DNA of 50,819 nt, from contig CAZLDG010000006.1 of NCBI GenBank assembly GCA_964558405.1, forward strand, positions 1 to 50,819. Direction: 5' to 3'. Positions 33,412 through 42,798 of the stretch are shown here, piece after piece; the first letter of the stretch is position 1, and each line of letters begins with the position of its first letter. This stretch comes from Thioglobus_B sp964558405. Its GTDB lineage: Bacteria > Pseudomonadota > Gammaproteobacteria > PS1 > Pseudothioglobaceae. Position numbers and translations under genes: made by a program. The notes under the pieces are model-generated. The model had not been told where the DNA came from and did not search any database. It saw nothing but the letters and a program-made list of their open reading frames with translations.

Positions 33412-34818
33412 TTACCTTTTCTTTTGTTTAGGTGGCAATAAGTCAGTAATAGTACCTTCTGCCATTTCTGCGGCAAATGCTGTGGTCTCAGATAGGGTTG
33501 GGTGCGCATGAATGGTTAGTGCAATATCTGCCATGTCACAGCCCATTTCAATTGCCAATGTTGCCTCAGCAATCAACTCACCTGCATTGGTACCACAAAT
33601 ACCCATGCCGAGAATTCTACCTGTTTTGGCATCAAACAAACCCTTAGATACACCTTCTGAACGGCCAATACTCAGACTTCTACCCGAAGCAGCCCAAGGG
33701 AATACACCTTTTTCATATGACACACCTTCGGCGATGAGTTCTTTTTCGGTCTTGCCAGTCCAAGCCACCTCAGGATCAGTATAAGCAACCGATGGAATGG
33801 TGAGCGCATCAAAACCCGATTTGTGTCCAGCGATGACTTCAGCTGCCACTTTGGCTTCGTGTACGGCCTTATGTGCCAACATCGGTTGGCCAACAATATC
33901 ACCAATGGCAAAAATATGATTAACATTGGTACGCATTTGTCGATCAACCGCAATAAAACCCCAATCATCGACATTAACACCAGCCTTATCGGCGTCAATT
34001 AACTTGCCATTTGGTGTGCGGCCAATAGAGACCAGCACTTTATCAAAAGTATCCACTTCAGGAACTTTCTTGCCTTCGAATCTAACTTCAATGCCCGCAT
34101 CTTGCGCTTCCATGCTCACCACTTTGGTGCCTAAGTAGATGTTGGCATATTGCTTTTTAATGCGTCTATATAGTGGGTTAACAATGTCTTTATCGGCGCT
34201 GGCAATTAGTTGATCTGAAAGCTCAACAATGGTGATTTCACTGCCCAGTGCGCTATAGACCGTGGCCATTTCTAAGCCAATAATGCCGCCACCTACAATC
34301 AGTAGACGTTTGGGTACATCTCGTAGTTCTAAGGCATCGGTAGAATCCATTACTCTTGGGTCATCGAATGGGAAGGCCGGAATCTTGGTCACACGTGATC
34401 CTGCGGCGATAATACAATGCTCGAATTCTACGGTCTCGCCATTGTCCACTTCAATTTGATTCGGACCGGTGAATTTTCCATAGCCAGTGACCACGTTAAC
34501 TTTTCGTGCTTTGGCCAGTGCTTTAATACCACCAGTCAGCTTGGCAACGGTTTTTTCTTTATTGTCGCGAATGCCATCAATATCAATCTTAGGCTCGGCA
34601 AAGGTGACGCCTAAATGTTCGGCTTCTTTGGCTTCGTTAATCACCTCAGCGGTATGCAATAAGGCTTTAGAAGGGATACAACCAACATTAAGACAAACAC
34701 CACCTAGACTTTCGTAGCGCTCAATCAGCACCACATCCAGCCCTAAATCGGCTGCACGAAAAGCCGCAGTATAGCCGCCTGGGCCAGAACCAATAACAAC
34801 AACTTGAGTTTTAATCAT
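33412..34818 (-). CDS. lpdA: Dihydrolipoyl dehydrogenase (E3)
   Basis: A 468-residue flavoprotein that reoxidises dihydrolipoamide with NAD+. FAD fold VVVIGSGPGGYTAAFRAADL, redox-active disulfide Cys42/Cys47 in GGVCLNVGCIPSK, NAD fold LIVGGGIIGLEMATVYSALG and the catalytic His-Glu region IHAHPTLSE near the C-terminus are all present. It overlaps aceF by four bases. It probably serves pyruvate dehydrogenase and perhaps 2-oxoglutarate dehydrogenase and glycine cleavage too. Confidence 0.98.
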   Translation of the reverse strand: MIKTQVVVIGSGPGGYTAAFRAADLGLDVVLIERYESLGGVCLNVGCIPSKALLHTAEVINEAKEAEHLGVTFAEPKIDIDGIRDNKEKTVAKLTGGIKALAKARKVNVVTGYGKFTGPNQIEVDNGETVEFEHCIIAAGSRVTKIPAFPFDDPRVMDSTDALELRDVPKRLLIVGGGIIGLEMATVYSALGSEITIVELSDQLIASADKDIVNPLYRRIKKQYANIYLGTKVVSMEAQDAGIEVRFEGKKVPEVDTFDKVLVSIGRTPNGKLIDADKAGVNVDDWGFIAVDRQMRTNVNHIFAIGDIVGQPMLAHKAVHEAKVAAEVIAGHKSGFDALTIPSVAYTDPEVAWTGKTEKELIAEGVSYEKGVFPWAASGRSLSIGRSEGVSKGLFDAKTGRILGMGICGTNAGELIAEATLAIEMGCDMADIALTIHAHPTLSETTAFAAEMAEGTITDLLPPKQKKR

Positions 34819-36359
34819 AATCCTATCTCTTGAATATCCGTTAGAATGGCATTAAGATCCGCCATAAATCTTGCTCCCTGTGCACCGTCAATCACGCGAT
34901 GATCATAAGACAGCGCCAGTGGTAGTGTGAGTGCAGGCTCAAAACTCTCACCGTTCCAAACCGGTTGAGTCTTTGAGCGCGAAACACCTAAGATAGCCAC
35001 TTCAGGTGCATTAACAATCGGGGTGAATTGCGTGCCGCCAATGCCACCCAAACTAGAGATAGAAAAACCTGCGCCTTGTAGTTCGTCAGCGCTTAATTTA
35101 CCTTCTCTTGCGCGCGCAGAGATCTCGCCAAGCTCACTGGCCAGCTCGGTTAAAGATTTGCTATCTACATCTTTGATGACTGGCACCATGAGACCATTTG
35201 GCGTATCTACCGCAATACCCAGATTGTAGTATTTTTTAATAATCAAATTTTCACCAGACTCGTCCAGCGAGGCGTTAAAGCGTGGATGTTGTTTGAGTGC
35301 TTGTACCACGGCTTTCATAATATAGACCAGTGGTGTTAGTTTTACACCTTGGGCTTTTTGTTCTTGTCTAAGCGCCTCCATCTGATCGATATTAACTTCA
35401 TCAAATTGGGTAACGTGAGGAATATTAAGCCAACAAGCGCTTAGATGTTTGCCCGAGATTTTGTTGATTCTAGAAAGTGCCTGGATTTCAATTTCACCAA
35501 ATTTGGAAAAATCCACCGTTGGAATCTTAGGAATGGCACTACCGGTACCGCCTGAGAGCATAATCTTTTTCACATAAGATTTAAGATCAGACTCGAGAAC
35601 GCGACCTTTTTGCCCGCTGCCTGCTACATTGGCTAAATCAACCCCTAGCTCACGCGCCAGTTTACGAATCGATGGCGAAGCATGTGATTGGCCTTGGGCC
35701 ACATTGGTTTGGCTTTGATCTATGCCCGCAGGCTGTGGTGCTGGGGCTGGCGGCGGTGTTGGCGCTGTAGTAGCAACCGTTTCAACCTGAGGCTCACCGG
35801 TCTGGGTACTGGTCGGCTCTTGAGTGTCGGTGGTCTCAATATCCAGAATGTGCTCACCTTGTGATACCTTATCGCCTAAGTTGATGTGGATGGCTTTCAC
35901 CACACCAGAGACTGGCGTTGGAATCTCCATCGAAGCTTTGTCGCTTTCTAGAGTGATAATGCTGTCATCTGCACCTAAGTTCTCACCTTCGGCAGTGAGA
36001 ATTTCAATCACTTCAACCGCGTCAAAATCGCCAATATCTGGCACGTTAACTGCGATAATTTTAGCTTCGTTTGCCACCGGCTCACTTGGCGTTTCATCGG
36101 CAGTGTCATCTGCATCGCCTTCGCCTTCTAGTGACAAAATGATGGACCCTTGAGAAATTTTATCGCCTAAATTCACATGCATCTGCGTAATAGTGCCAGC
36201 ATGTGGCGAGGGAATTTCCATCGAAGCTTTATCGCTTTCTAGAGTGATAATGCTGTCATCTGCGTTGATTGTGTCGCCAACATTCACTAAAATCTCAATA
36301 ATTTCAACTTCATCGAAGTCCCCAATATCGGGTAATTCTACGATTTGTACCTTAGACAT
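34815..36359 (-). CDS. aceF: Pyruvate dehydrogenase E2 (dihydrolipoyl acetyltransferase)
   Basis: A 514-residue E2. It has two N-terminal lipoyl domains with lipoylated lysines Lys44 and Lys141 (both in LESDKASMEIP), a Pro/Ala-rich linker, a peripheral-subunit-binding domain (SPSIRKLARELGVDLANVAG), and the C-terminal acetyltransferase domain with the SYDHRVIDGAQG catalytic histidine. It forms the core of the pyruvate dehydrogenase complex. The usual upstream gene aceE is absent: the next gene is a divergent ABC transporter. The two lipoyl-domain DNA segments are nearly identical over about 50 bases. Confidence 0.97.
   Translation of the reverse strand: MSKVQIVELPDIGDFDEVEIIEILVNVGDTINADDSIITLESDKASMEIPSPHAGTITQMHVNLGDKISQGSIILSLEGEGDADDTADETPSEPVANEAKIIAVNVPDIGDFDAVEVIEILTAEGENLGADDSIITLESDKASMEIPTPVSGVVKAIHINLGDKVSQGEHILDIETTDTQEPTSTQTGEPQVETVATTAPTPPPAPAPQPAGIDQSQTNVAQGQSHASPSIRKLARELGVDLANVAGSGQKGRVLESDLKSYVKKIMLSGGTGSAIPKIPTVDFSKFGEIEIQALSRINKISGKHLSACWLNIPHVTQFDEVNIDQMEALRQEQKAQGVKLTPLVYIMKAVVQALKQHPRFNASLDESGENLIIKKYYNLGIAVDTPNGLMVPVIKDVDSKSLTELASELGEISARAREGKLSADELQGAGFSISSLGGIGGTQFTPIVNAPEVAILGVSRSKTQPVWNGESFEPALTLPLALSYDHRVIDGAQGARFMADLNAILTDIQEIGL
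35921..36263 (-). repeat. Duplicated lipoyl-lysine segments inside aceF
   Basis: The stretches near 35921-35971 and 36211-36262 differ at only a few bases, encoding the same lysine loop twice, while flanking lipoyl sequence has diverged. This suggests recent gene conversion or strong constraint between the two domains. Confidence 0.7.
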
Positions 36360-36467
36360 AACTCCAGTCTTTACCTAAAATTTAAATGGGGTAATTATCG
36401 CAAAGTTAAGCCTAAAAAGGTGATAAATGTTAAAATGTTTTGCATTTAACACCAGTAAACACCCCGC

Positions 36468-37385
36468 ATGACCAGCGCACTTCGCCTGCAAAATTTACAA
36501 AAAACCTATGCCAATGATTTGCATGCGCTTAAGGGTATCGATCTGGATATTGCTGCCGGAGATTTTTTTGCATTACTGGGTAGTAATGGCGCGGGAAAAA
36601 CCACAGCAATTGGCATTATTTGTGGCCTACTCAATAAAACCTCGGGAGAGGTCGAAGTGTTTGGCTTGAACCAGCAGACCCAAGCTAATGATATTAAGCG
36701 TTTAATCGGATTAATGCCACAAGAGTTTAATTTTAATCCGTTCGAGCCGATTGAAGAAATCTTAATTAATCAAGCGGGTTATCACGGCATTAATCGCACC
36801 CAGGCTAAGCAAAATGCGCAGGTTTTATTAAAAAGAATTGAGTTATGGGATAAGCGTAAAGAGATGGCCAAGTCTCTCTCTGGCGGTATGAAACGACGCC
36901 TAATGCTAGCCAGAGCGCTGATTCATCAGCCAAAAATTCTGATTCTAGATGAGCCAACAGCCGGTGTGGATGTAGAGATTCGTCGTTCTATGTGGGATTT
37001 TCTAACCGAGCTCAATGCACAAGGATTAACCATTATCCTCACCACGCATTACTTGGAAGAGGCGGAATCCTTGTGCCGTAATATTGCCATATTAGACCAA
37101 GGAGAGATTGTCTCGCAAAGCTCGATGAAAGAGCTCCTATCTGAGGTATCACAACACACCTTGATTCTGGAGAGTGTAAAACAACTGCCAGCGCAGATTC
37201 AGGTACAAGATTTTAACTGTAGCATACTGGATACCCATTCATTGCAAGTGGTGCTTGATCAAAAACTCAGTATTACCGAGGTGCTAGCAACTCTGGCTGA
37301 ACAAGGGATTAAGGTTAAGCATATTCGCAGCGTGCAAAACCGCTTAGAAACGCTATTTTTAAGTTTGACTAACAAGGATCAATAA
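36468..37385 (+). CDS. ABC transporter ATP-binding protein (YadG-like)
   Basis: A 305-residue ATPase of the ABC-2 exporter type. Walker A GSNGAGKTT, Q-loop MPQEFNFNPFE, signature SLSGGMKRRLMLARAL, Walker B ILILDEPTAGVD and switch TTHYLEEAE are intact. It overlaps the permease gene by one base. The pair resembles E. coli yadG-yadH, whose substrate is unknown. It diverges from aceF. Confidence 0.93.
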   Translation: MTSALRLQNLQKTYANDLHALKGIDLDIAAGDFFALLGSNGAGKTTAIGIICGLLNKTSGEVEVFGLNQQTQANDIKRLIGLMPQEFNFNPFEPIEEILINQAGYHGINRTQAKQNAQVLLKRIELWDKRKEMAKSLSGGMKRRLMLARALIHQPKILILDEPTAGVDVEIRRSMWDFLTELNAQGLTIILTTHYLEEAESLCRNIAILDQGEIVSQSSMKELLSEVSQHTLILESVKQLPAQIQVQDFNCSILDTHSLQVVLDQKLSITEVLATLAEQGIKVKHIRSVQNRLETLFLSLTNKDQ

Positions 37386-38143
37386 TGTGGATTGCCTATA
37401 AAACCATTGTGCTCAAAGAGGTGTTGCGCTTTGCCAGAATTTGGGTGCAAACCATCTTTCCGCCTATTATTACCACCTCACTCTATTTGTTGATTTTTGG
37501 TGGCTTGATGGGAGAGCGTATCGGCCCTATGCAGGGTGTGGATTATCTGCATTTTATTGTGCCCGGTATTATTTTGATGACGGTCATTCAAAACTCTTAT
37601 GCCAATACTGTGTCTTCGTTTTATTTGGCTAAGTTTAATCATTCCATTGAAGAGTTGCTGGTTTCGCCGATTCCCAATTGGGTGATTTTATTGGGCTATG
37701 TCTCTGGCGGGGTGATGCGCGGCTTGGCAGTAGGTATTGGTGTTTTGGCAGCGGTGGCGTTGTTTGTCGATATTCAAGTTGACTCGATTGGGGTCACATT
37801 GATGACCTTTTTATTAACCGCTACTTTATTCTCGCTAGCGGGCTTTATTAATGCAGTATTTGCACAGTCGTTTGATGATATCTCCATTGTGCCAACCTTT
37901 ATTTTGATGCCGATGATTTACTTAGGCGGTATGTTCTATAGCATTGATATCCTGCCAGATTTTTGGCAAGATGTTAGTCGTTTTAATCCGATCTATTACA
38001 TGGTTGATAGTTTTAGAATGGGATTTTTAGGTAGTAGTACTACCGATTTCTATCAATCGATGCTGGTACTGGGTGTGATGATTGGTCTATTGGCAACCAT
38101 CTCGCTGTATCTATTGAAAAAAGGCGTTAATATCAAGACTTAA
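37385..38143 (+). CDS. ABC-2 type transporter permease (YadH-like)
   Basis: A 252-residue membrane protein with six predicted helices and the ABC-2 features FARIWVQTIFPPIITTSLYL, YLHFIVPGIILMTVIQNSY and PMIYLGGMFYSIDILP. It should pair with the preceding ATPase as a half-size exporter. The substrate is unknown; polysaccharide, lipid or drug export all occur in the family. The end overlaps convergent plsY by 11 bases. Confidence 0.92.
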   Translation: MWIAYKTIVLKEVLRFARIWVQTIFPPIITTSLYLLIFGGLMGERIGPMQGVDYLHFIVPGIILMTVIQNSYANTVSSFYLAKFNHSIEELLVSPIPNWVILLGYVSGGVMRGLAVGIGVLAAVALFVDIQVDSIGVTLMTFLLTATLFSLAGFINAVFAQSFDDISIVPTFILMPMIYLGGMFYSIDILPDFWQDVSRFNPIYYMVDSFRMGFLGSSTTDFYQSMLVLGVMIGLLATISLYLLKKGVNIKT

Positions 38144-38714
38144 TCGTGTCTTCCTCGCCTGAGATCATGCGCTTAATATTAGAGCGATGGGTGAAGAAAA
38201 TCCATACGCCAATCAGAGCTACAATATAACTGGCCTCAAGATTGTTGGTTAATAGATAGCAATATAGTGGTGCCAGTAGCGTGGCAATCAGTGCTGAGAG
38301 TGAAGAGATCTTTAGCACTTTGGCCACAAATAGCCAGGTTGCTACAAACGCCAAACCCACCAAAACATTCAACCCCAATAGGGCACCAATAAAAGTGGCC
38401 ACGCCTTTGCCGCCTTTAAAGCCAAAGAAAATCGGATATACATGTCCTAAAAAGGCGGCCAAGGCTATCCAGGCCAGAGCGCTCAGATCCAAGGATAGAT
38501 AGTGTCCAATTGCCACCGGAATAAAGCCCTTTAGGCCATCACCTAAGAGCACAATAGCTGCGGCTTTTTTACCGCCAATACGCAGAACATTAGTCGCGCC
38601 TGGGTTGTTAGATCCTTGGGTTCTTGGGTCGGGTAAATTTAATAATTTACACACAATAATTGCCGCTGAAATTGAGCCAATTAGGTAGGCGAAAATAATG
38701 AGGATAGGTAACAT
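38133..38714 (-). CDS. plsY: Glycerol-3-phosphate acyltransferase PlsY
   Basis: A 193-residue membrane enzyme that acylates glycerol-3-phosphate from acyl-phosphate, the first step of phospholipid synthesis. Motifs: LIGSISAAIIVCKLLNLPDP, RTQGSNNPGATNVLR, GHVYPIFFGFKGGKGVAT and the third conserved loop near THRSNIKRM. It diverges from folB, a common gammaproteobacterial arrangement. Confidence 0.97.
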   Translation of the reverse strand: MLPILIIFAYLIGSISAAIIVCKLLNLPDPRTQGSNNPGATNVLRIGGKKAAAIVLLGDGLKGFIPVAIGHYLSLDLSALAWIALAAFLGHVYPIFFGFKGGKGVATFIGALLGLNVLVGLAFVATWLFVAKVLKISSLSALIATLLAPLYCYLLTNNLEASYIVALIGVWIFFTHRSNIKRMISGEEDTIKS

Positions 38715-38751
38715 AGAGTCCTTAAGCAGTTAATTGGAACCTATTTTATAC

Positions 38752-39108
38752 ATGGATATTGTTTTTATACAAGGATTAAAAATTGATACAGTCATCGGCA
38801 TCTATGACTGGGAGCGTGAAATTCGTCAGGACATTGTGCTGGATTTAGAAATGTCGACTGATGTGCGCGCCGCCAGCGAGACCGATCATATTGATCAAGC
38901 ACTGAATTATAAGGCGGTTTCCAAAAGACTGATTGAGTTTGTACAAAGCAGTGAGTTTCAATTGGTGGAAACCTTGGCCGAGCGAATTTGCGCGATTGTG
39001 ATTGAAGAATTTGGAGTAGACTGGGTCAAGCTTACGCTTAATAAAGGCGAGGCGGTTACTGGTGCGAGTGGCGTGGGTGTGGTGATTGAGCGTAGTAAGC
39101 ATGGCTAA
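38752..39108 (+). CDS. folB: Dihydroneopterin aldolase
   Basis: A 118-residue enzyme converting dihydroneopterin to 6-hydroxymethyl-dihydropterin plus glycolaldehyde in folate synthesis. It starts at ATG 38752 (MDIVFIQGLKIDTVIGIYDW); the in-frame TTG 38734 adds residues not found in the family. LNYKAVSKRL, LVETLAERICAIV and LTLNKGEAVTGA (catalytic lysine) are typical. Overlaps folK by eight bases. Confidence 0.96.
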   Translation: MDIVFIQGLKIDTVIGIYDWEREIRQDIVLDLEMSTDVRAASETDHIDQALNYKAVSKRLIEFVQSSEFQLVETLAERICAIVIEEFGVDWVKLTLNKGEAVTGASGVGVVIERSKHG

Positions 39109-39598
39109 GATTCATATCAACATTGGCTCCAATCAAAACCGAGAAGCGAACATCTCGGGGGCGATTGATATGTTGAGAATGAACTTCACCCAGATTGAAC
39201 TCTCTGATGTGTATGAGTCTCCAGCCGAAGGCTTTGAGGGTGATGATTTTTATAATGTTGGAGTGAATGCTAATACCGATCTCAGTGCGCAAGATGTCAA
39301 TAGCGTGCTGAAAAATATTGAAAAGCATTTTGGCAGGGATACTGGGCAGCCCAAGTTTTCTTCTCGAGTGATTGATCTGGATTTGGTGTTTTACGATCAA
39401 ATGATTGATGCTGAGCTGAACCTACCTAGAGACGATATCTTGCTTTATGCCTTTGTATTGGCACCCTTAGCGCAACTAAGCCCGCAGGCTCTACACCCAC
39501 AACAAGGCGAGACTTACCAGGTGCTATGGCAAGCCTTTCAAGATAACAATAGTTTCGCCCTGTCGCAGTATAATATCAACAAAATTATTCATGAATAA
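39101..39598 (+). CDS. folK: 2-amino-4-hydroxy-6-hydroxymethyldihydropteridine diphosphokinase
   Basis: A 165-residue pyrophosphokinase performing the step after FolB. The start is ATG 39101, giving MAKIHINIGSNQNREANI. VYESPAEGFEGDDFYNVGV and RVIDLDLVFYDQ, the HPPK signature with magnesium-binding aspartates, are present. It overlaps folB and is nine bases before dsbA, so folate genes and dsbA share a transcript. Confidence 0.95.
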   Translation: MAKIHINIGSNQNREANISGAIDMLRMNFTQIELSDVYESPAEGFEGDDFYNVGVNANTDLSAQDVNSVLKNIEKHFGRDTGQPKFSSRVIDLDLVFYDQMIDAELNLPRDDILLYAFVLAPLAQLSPQALHPQQGETYQVLWQAFQDNNSFALSQYNINKIIHE

Positions 39599-39607
39599 GG
39601 AGTGAGA

Positions 39608-40231
39608 ATGCAATCATTAACTAAGTCAGTTTTAAGTGTATTATTTGGATTTTTACTGGTGGCTAGCGCCCAAGCAAATTATGTGGCTGGCAAGCACTAT
39701 GTCGTTTTAGATAAGCCGGTTGCGACTACCACAGGTGATAAGGTGGAAGTGCGTGAATTGTTTTGGTATTACTGTCCACATTGTTTTAATATTGAGCCTA
39801 TTGTGGCTGATTGGATCAAAACCTTGCCGGAGAATGCCGAGTTTGTACGTCAGCCAGCGGTATTTTCAGATCGTTGGGTTAATGGGGCGATTTTCTTTTA
39901 TGTGCTAGAGCAATTAGGCGAGGTAGATAGATTGCATGGCAAATTATTTGATGCGATTCACTTGCATAAAACCGCCTTTATTGATCAAGAAGATTTTGTC
40001 TCTTGGTTAGAAGAGCATGATGTGGATGTTGATAAGGCCAACACTGCCTTTAAATCGTTCTCGGTGCGTATGAAGCTAAATCAATCTAAGCTAAACACCA
40101 GTAAATACCAAACCAGTGGTGTACCGGTGCTGATTATTAATGGTAAATACTGGACCGATTCTAAACATGCCGGCGGTGCCATGAACATGTTTAAGGTGGC
40201 CGAGCACTTAATTGAGAAAGAGTCTAAATAA
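39608..40231 (+). CDS. dsbA: Thiol:disulfide interchange protein DsbA
   Basis: A 207-residue periplasmic oxidase. The ATG at 39608 is chosen because AAGGAG lies at ideal spacing. Residues 1-23 form a signal peptide (basic start, hydrophobic core, cleavage after ASAQA). The active site is Cys56-Pro-His-Cys59 in FWYYCPHC, and the cis-proline loop SGVPVLIINGKY is present. It introduces disulfides into exported proteins; the partner DsbB is not in the window. Confidence 0.95.
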   Translation: MQSLTKSVLSVLFGFLLVASAQANYVAGKHYVVLDKPVATTTGDKVEVRELFWYYCPHCFNIEPIVADWIKTLPENAEFVRQPAVFSDRWVNGAIFFYVLEQLGEVDRLHGKLFDAIHLHKTAFIDQEDFVSWLEEHDVDVDKANTAFKSFSVRMKLNQSKLNTSKYQTSGVPVLIINGKYWTDSKHAGGAMNMFKVAEHLIEKESK

Positions 40232-40981
40232 GTGAACGACACGGTTCTGGTGGTTTCCGGACTGGACCCGTCTGCCGGTGCAGGAGTGGCTGCTGATATT
40301 GAGACCATTAACCAATTTGGGGTTACGCCACTGCCCTTGGTCAGTGCACTGACTGTACAAAACACAGAGTCGGTCGCCAGCACGAATGCCATAGACGGGC
40401 AAATACTCAGCGCCCAATTTGAGCATTTATCGGCAGATGTCGATGTCTCGGCCGTTAAGATTGGTCTTTTGTGTTCAGAGTCACAAGTCTTAGCGCTTGA
40501 GCAAATATTAGAGACACTTAAGGATAAGCCGGTTGTGCTGGATCCTATTCTCAGTGCCTCTACTGGCGATGTGTTGAACACAGCCGAAGCACTAAAAACC
40601 TTATTGCCCTGGGTGGATGTGCTCACGCCTAATGTTAGCGAGTTGGCACAACTGGCGCCTGAGATGAGTGAAGCAGAAGCGGTTGCCAGCCTGCCTTGTG
40701 CTTATGTGTTGGTAACCACAACCGATATTTCTGAGACGGATATCGAACATCGACTTTATACGCACGGTCAACTCTCTGAGCGTTTTCATTACCCCAAACT
40801 GCCGGGTAATTATCATGGATCGGGTTGCACTCTATCCAGTGCGATTAGTGCCTTGTTAGCCTCAGGAGTTGAGGTGCCAATTGCCATTAAACGTGCGCTA
40901 GAGTACAGCTATCAAAGTCTATTAACTGCCAAGACTATTGGTAAAATGCAATATCATCCTAATCGACAAGTTCCGCAATGA
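40232..40981 (+). CDS. thiD: Hydroxymethylpyrimidine/phosphomethylpyrimidine kinase
   Basis: A 249-residue ribokinase-fold enzyme phosphorylating HMP and HMP-P in thiamine synthesis. SGLDPSAGAGVAADIETI, DPILSASTGD and GSGCTLSSAI, with Cys199 in the anion hole, match ThiD. The start is GTG right after the dsbA stop. Its end overlaps hisC by four bases (ATGA). No other thiamine gene is near. Confidence 0.93.
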   Translation: MNDTVLVVSGLDPSAGAGVAADIETINQFGVTPLPLVSALTVQNTESVASTNAIDGQILSAQFEHLSADVDVSAVKIGLLCSESQVLALEQILETLKDKPVVLDPILSASTGDVLNTAEALKTLLPWVDVLTPNVSELAQLAPEMSEAEAVASLPCAYVLVTTTDISETDIEHRLYTHGQLSERFHYPKLPGNYHGSGCTLSSAISALLASGVEVPIAIKRALEYSYQSLLTAKTIGKMQYHPNRQVPQ

Positions 40982-42042
40982 GTTTTATTAACAACTGGTT
41001 ACGTAAAGATATTCAAGACATCCAGGCCTATCACGTGCCTAGCGCGCAACAGATGCTGAAATTAGATGCAATGGAGTCGCCATTTGCCCTACCAGAGGAG
41101 ACGATCAAACAATATTTAACGCACCTCTCTGCACAAGAGATTAATCGTTATCCCGATCCGGGTGCGACTACCCTGGTGCAATCACTACGTGAGCTGATGC
41201 AAATCGATCCAGCCTTTGGCGTGTTGCTAGGCAATGGTTCGGATGAGTTGATTCAACTATTGGCTTTAGCCTGTGAGTCTGGCGATAGTATTTTGAGTGT
41301 CGAGCCTTCGTTTGTCATGTATCAGATGATTGCCAAGTTCACCCATCTGAATTATCAGGGCGTAGCACTGGATGATAACTACGAATTGGATGTAGAGGCT
41401 TTTTTGGCGGCTATGGATGAACACCAGCCCAAGCTAATTTTTATTGCTTACCCAAACAACCCAACCGGCAATAGCTTTAAGCGCGCTGATATTCAGCGCA
41501 TTATCGAGGCGACGGACGCCATGGTGGTGCTGGATGAAGCTTATTATGCTTATGCCGATGACAGCTTTTTAGATGATATCGCGCGTTATGAAAATTTGGT
41601 GGTGTTAAGAACCGTATCGAAAATTGGTTTTGCTGGTCTGCGCCTGGGTTTGCTAATTGGCGCTCAACAGACAGTGGATGAGCTGAATAAATTACGCCTG
41701 CCGTACAACATCAATACACTGACCCAGGTTAGTGCGCAGTTTTTATTGCAGCAGCATGAGATGATTGAGAAAAACGCCAGTGTGATTATGGATGAGCGCA
41801 CGCGCCTGTTTGCGGCTTTATCCAAAATTTCAGCATTGCACGTCTATCCATCTCAGGCTAATTTTATTTTGCTGAAAACCCCTGATGCCAATGCGCTATT
41901 TGAGCACCTAAAGCAGAACAATATTCTGATTAAAAACCTATCTCAGGCGCCGGCACTAGATGATTGTTTGCGCATCACCATTGGTGCGCCTGAGCAAAAT
42001 GATTTGTTGATGGCAACAGTGAGTGCTTATTATGATCAATAA
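40978..42042 (+). CDS. hisC: Histidinol-phosphate aminotransferase
   Basis: A 354-residue fold-type I PLP enzyme making histidinol phosphate from imidazole-acetol phosphate. The family hallmarks LDAMESPFALPEE, NRYPDPG, LGNGSDELI, AYPNNPTGN and the PLP lysine Lys215 in RTVSKIGFAGLRLG are present. It is in a run with thiD and the NIF3-like gene, and about 1.8 kb before hisB-hisH. Confidence 0.96.
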   Translation: MSFINNWLRKDIQDIQAYHVPSAQQMLKLDAMESPFALPEETIKQYLTHLSAQEINRYPDPGATTLVQSLRELMQIDPAFGVLLGNGSDELIQLLALACESGDSILSVEPSFVMYQMIAKFTHLNYQGVALDDNYELDVEAFLAAMDEHQPKLIFIAYPNNPTGNSFKRADIQRIIEATDAMVVLDEAYYAYADDSFLDDIARYENLVVLRTVSKIGFAGLRLGLLIGAQQTVDELNKLRLPYNINTLTQVSAQFLLQQHEMIEKNASVIMDERTRLFAALSKISALHVYPSQANFILLKTPDANALFEHLKQNNILIKNLSQAPALDDCLRITIGAPEQNDLLMATVSAYYDQ

Positions 42043-42772
42043 CACCGAACTGGCACAATACTGCGCTGATTACCTACAAGTACAAAGCTTTGATGACTAT
42101 TGTCCCAATGGCTTGCAGATTGAAGGCAAGTCTGAGATCAGACGTATTATGGCCGGCGTTAGTGCCAACCAAGCGCTGATTGATCAGGCGATTGAGCAGC
42201 AAGTGGATGCGCTGTTTGTACACCATGGCTTTTTTTGGAAAAATGAGGCACCAACACTAACCGGTATCAAGAAAAAACGCATCAAAGCCTTGCTGGATCA
42301 CGATATTAACTTATTTGCCTACCACTTGCCATTGGATGCGCATCCGGTTGTGGGCAATAACATCCAATTAGGTATGCGCCTTAATATTCAAAACCCAGCC
42401 CCAATTGGCGATAGCCTGGTTTGGCGTGGCGAGGTGTCCACCTCGCTTGAGGAAGTGGCACAAGCCATTGGTCGTGTAACCAACCGCGTACCGCAAGTCT
42501 TTGGCAATCCGCAACAAGATATTCGTCATATTACTTGGTGTAGTGGCGGGGCACAAAGCTATATTGATGTGGCAGTTGAAGCAGGCGCTGATCTGTATAT
42601 TACTGGTGAAGTCTCAGAGCAAATTCCAGCCATTGCTCAGGAAAATAATCTGGCGTTTATTGCGGCGGGACATCATGCGACTGAGCGTTATGGTGTGCAA
42701 GCCTTTTGTCAGCATCTCTCGCAACAATTTGAGTTGGATTATCAGTTTGTCGATATCGATAATATTGTTTAA
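42032..42772 (+). CDS. NIF3/YbgI family metal-binding hydrolase-like protein
   Basis: A 246-residue DUF34/NIF3 protein. From ATG 42032 (MINNTELAQYCADYLQVQSF) it carries VHHGFFWKNE, YHLPLDAHP and the C-terminal AAGHHATERYGVQAF, whose histidines and glutamate bind two metals. Annotation databases often call it GTP cyclohydrolase I type 2 homolog; the true function is unsettled. The start overlaps hisC by 11 bases. Confidence 0.92.
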   Translation: MINNTELAQYCADYLQVQSFDDYCPNGLQIEGKSEIRRIMAGVSANQALIDQAIEQQVDALFVHHGFFWKNEAPTLTGIKKKRIKALLDHDINLFAYHLPLDAHPVVGNNIQLGMRLNIQNPAPIGDSLVWRGEVSTSLEEVAQAIGRVTNRVPQVFGNPQQDIRHITWCSGGAQSYIDVAVEAGADLYITGEVSEQIPAIAQENNLAFIAAGHHATERYGVQAFCQHLSQQFELDYQFVDIDNIV

Positions 42773-42798
42773 GTTTTAAGTGTTTATTTGCACTATTA

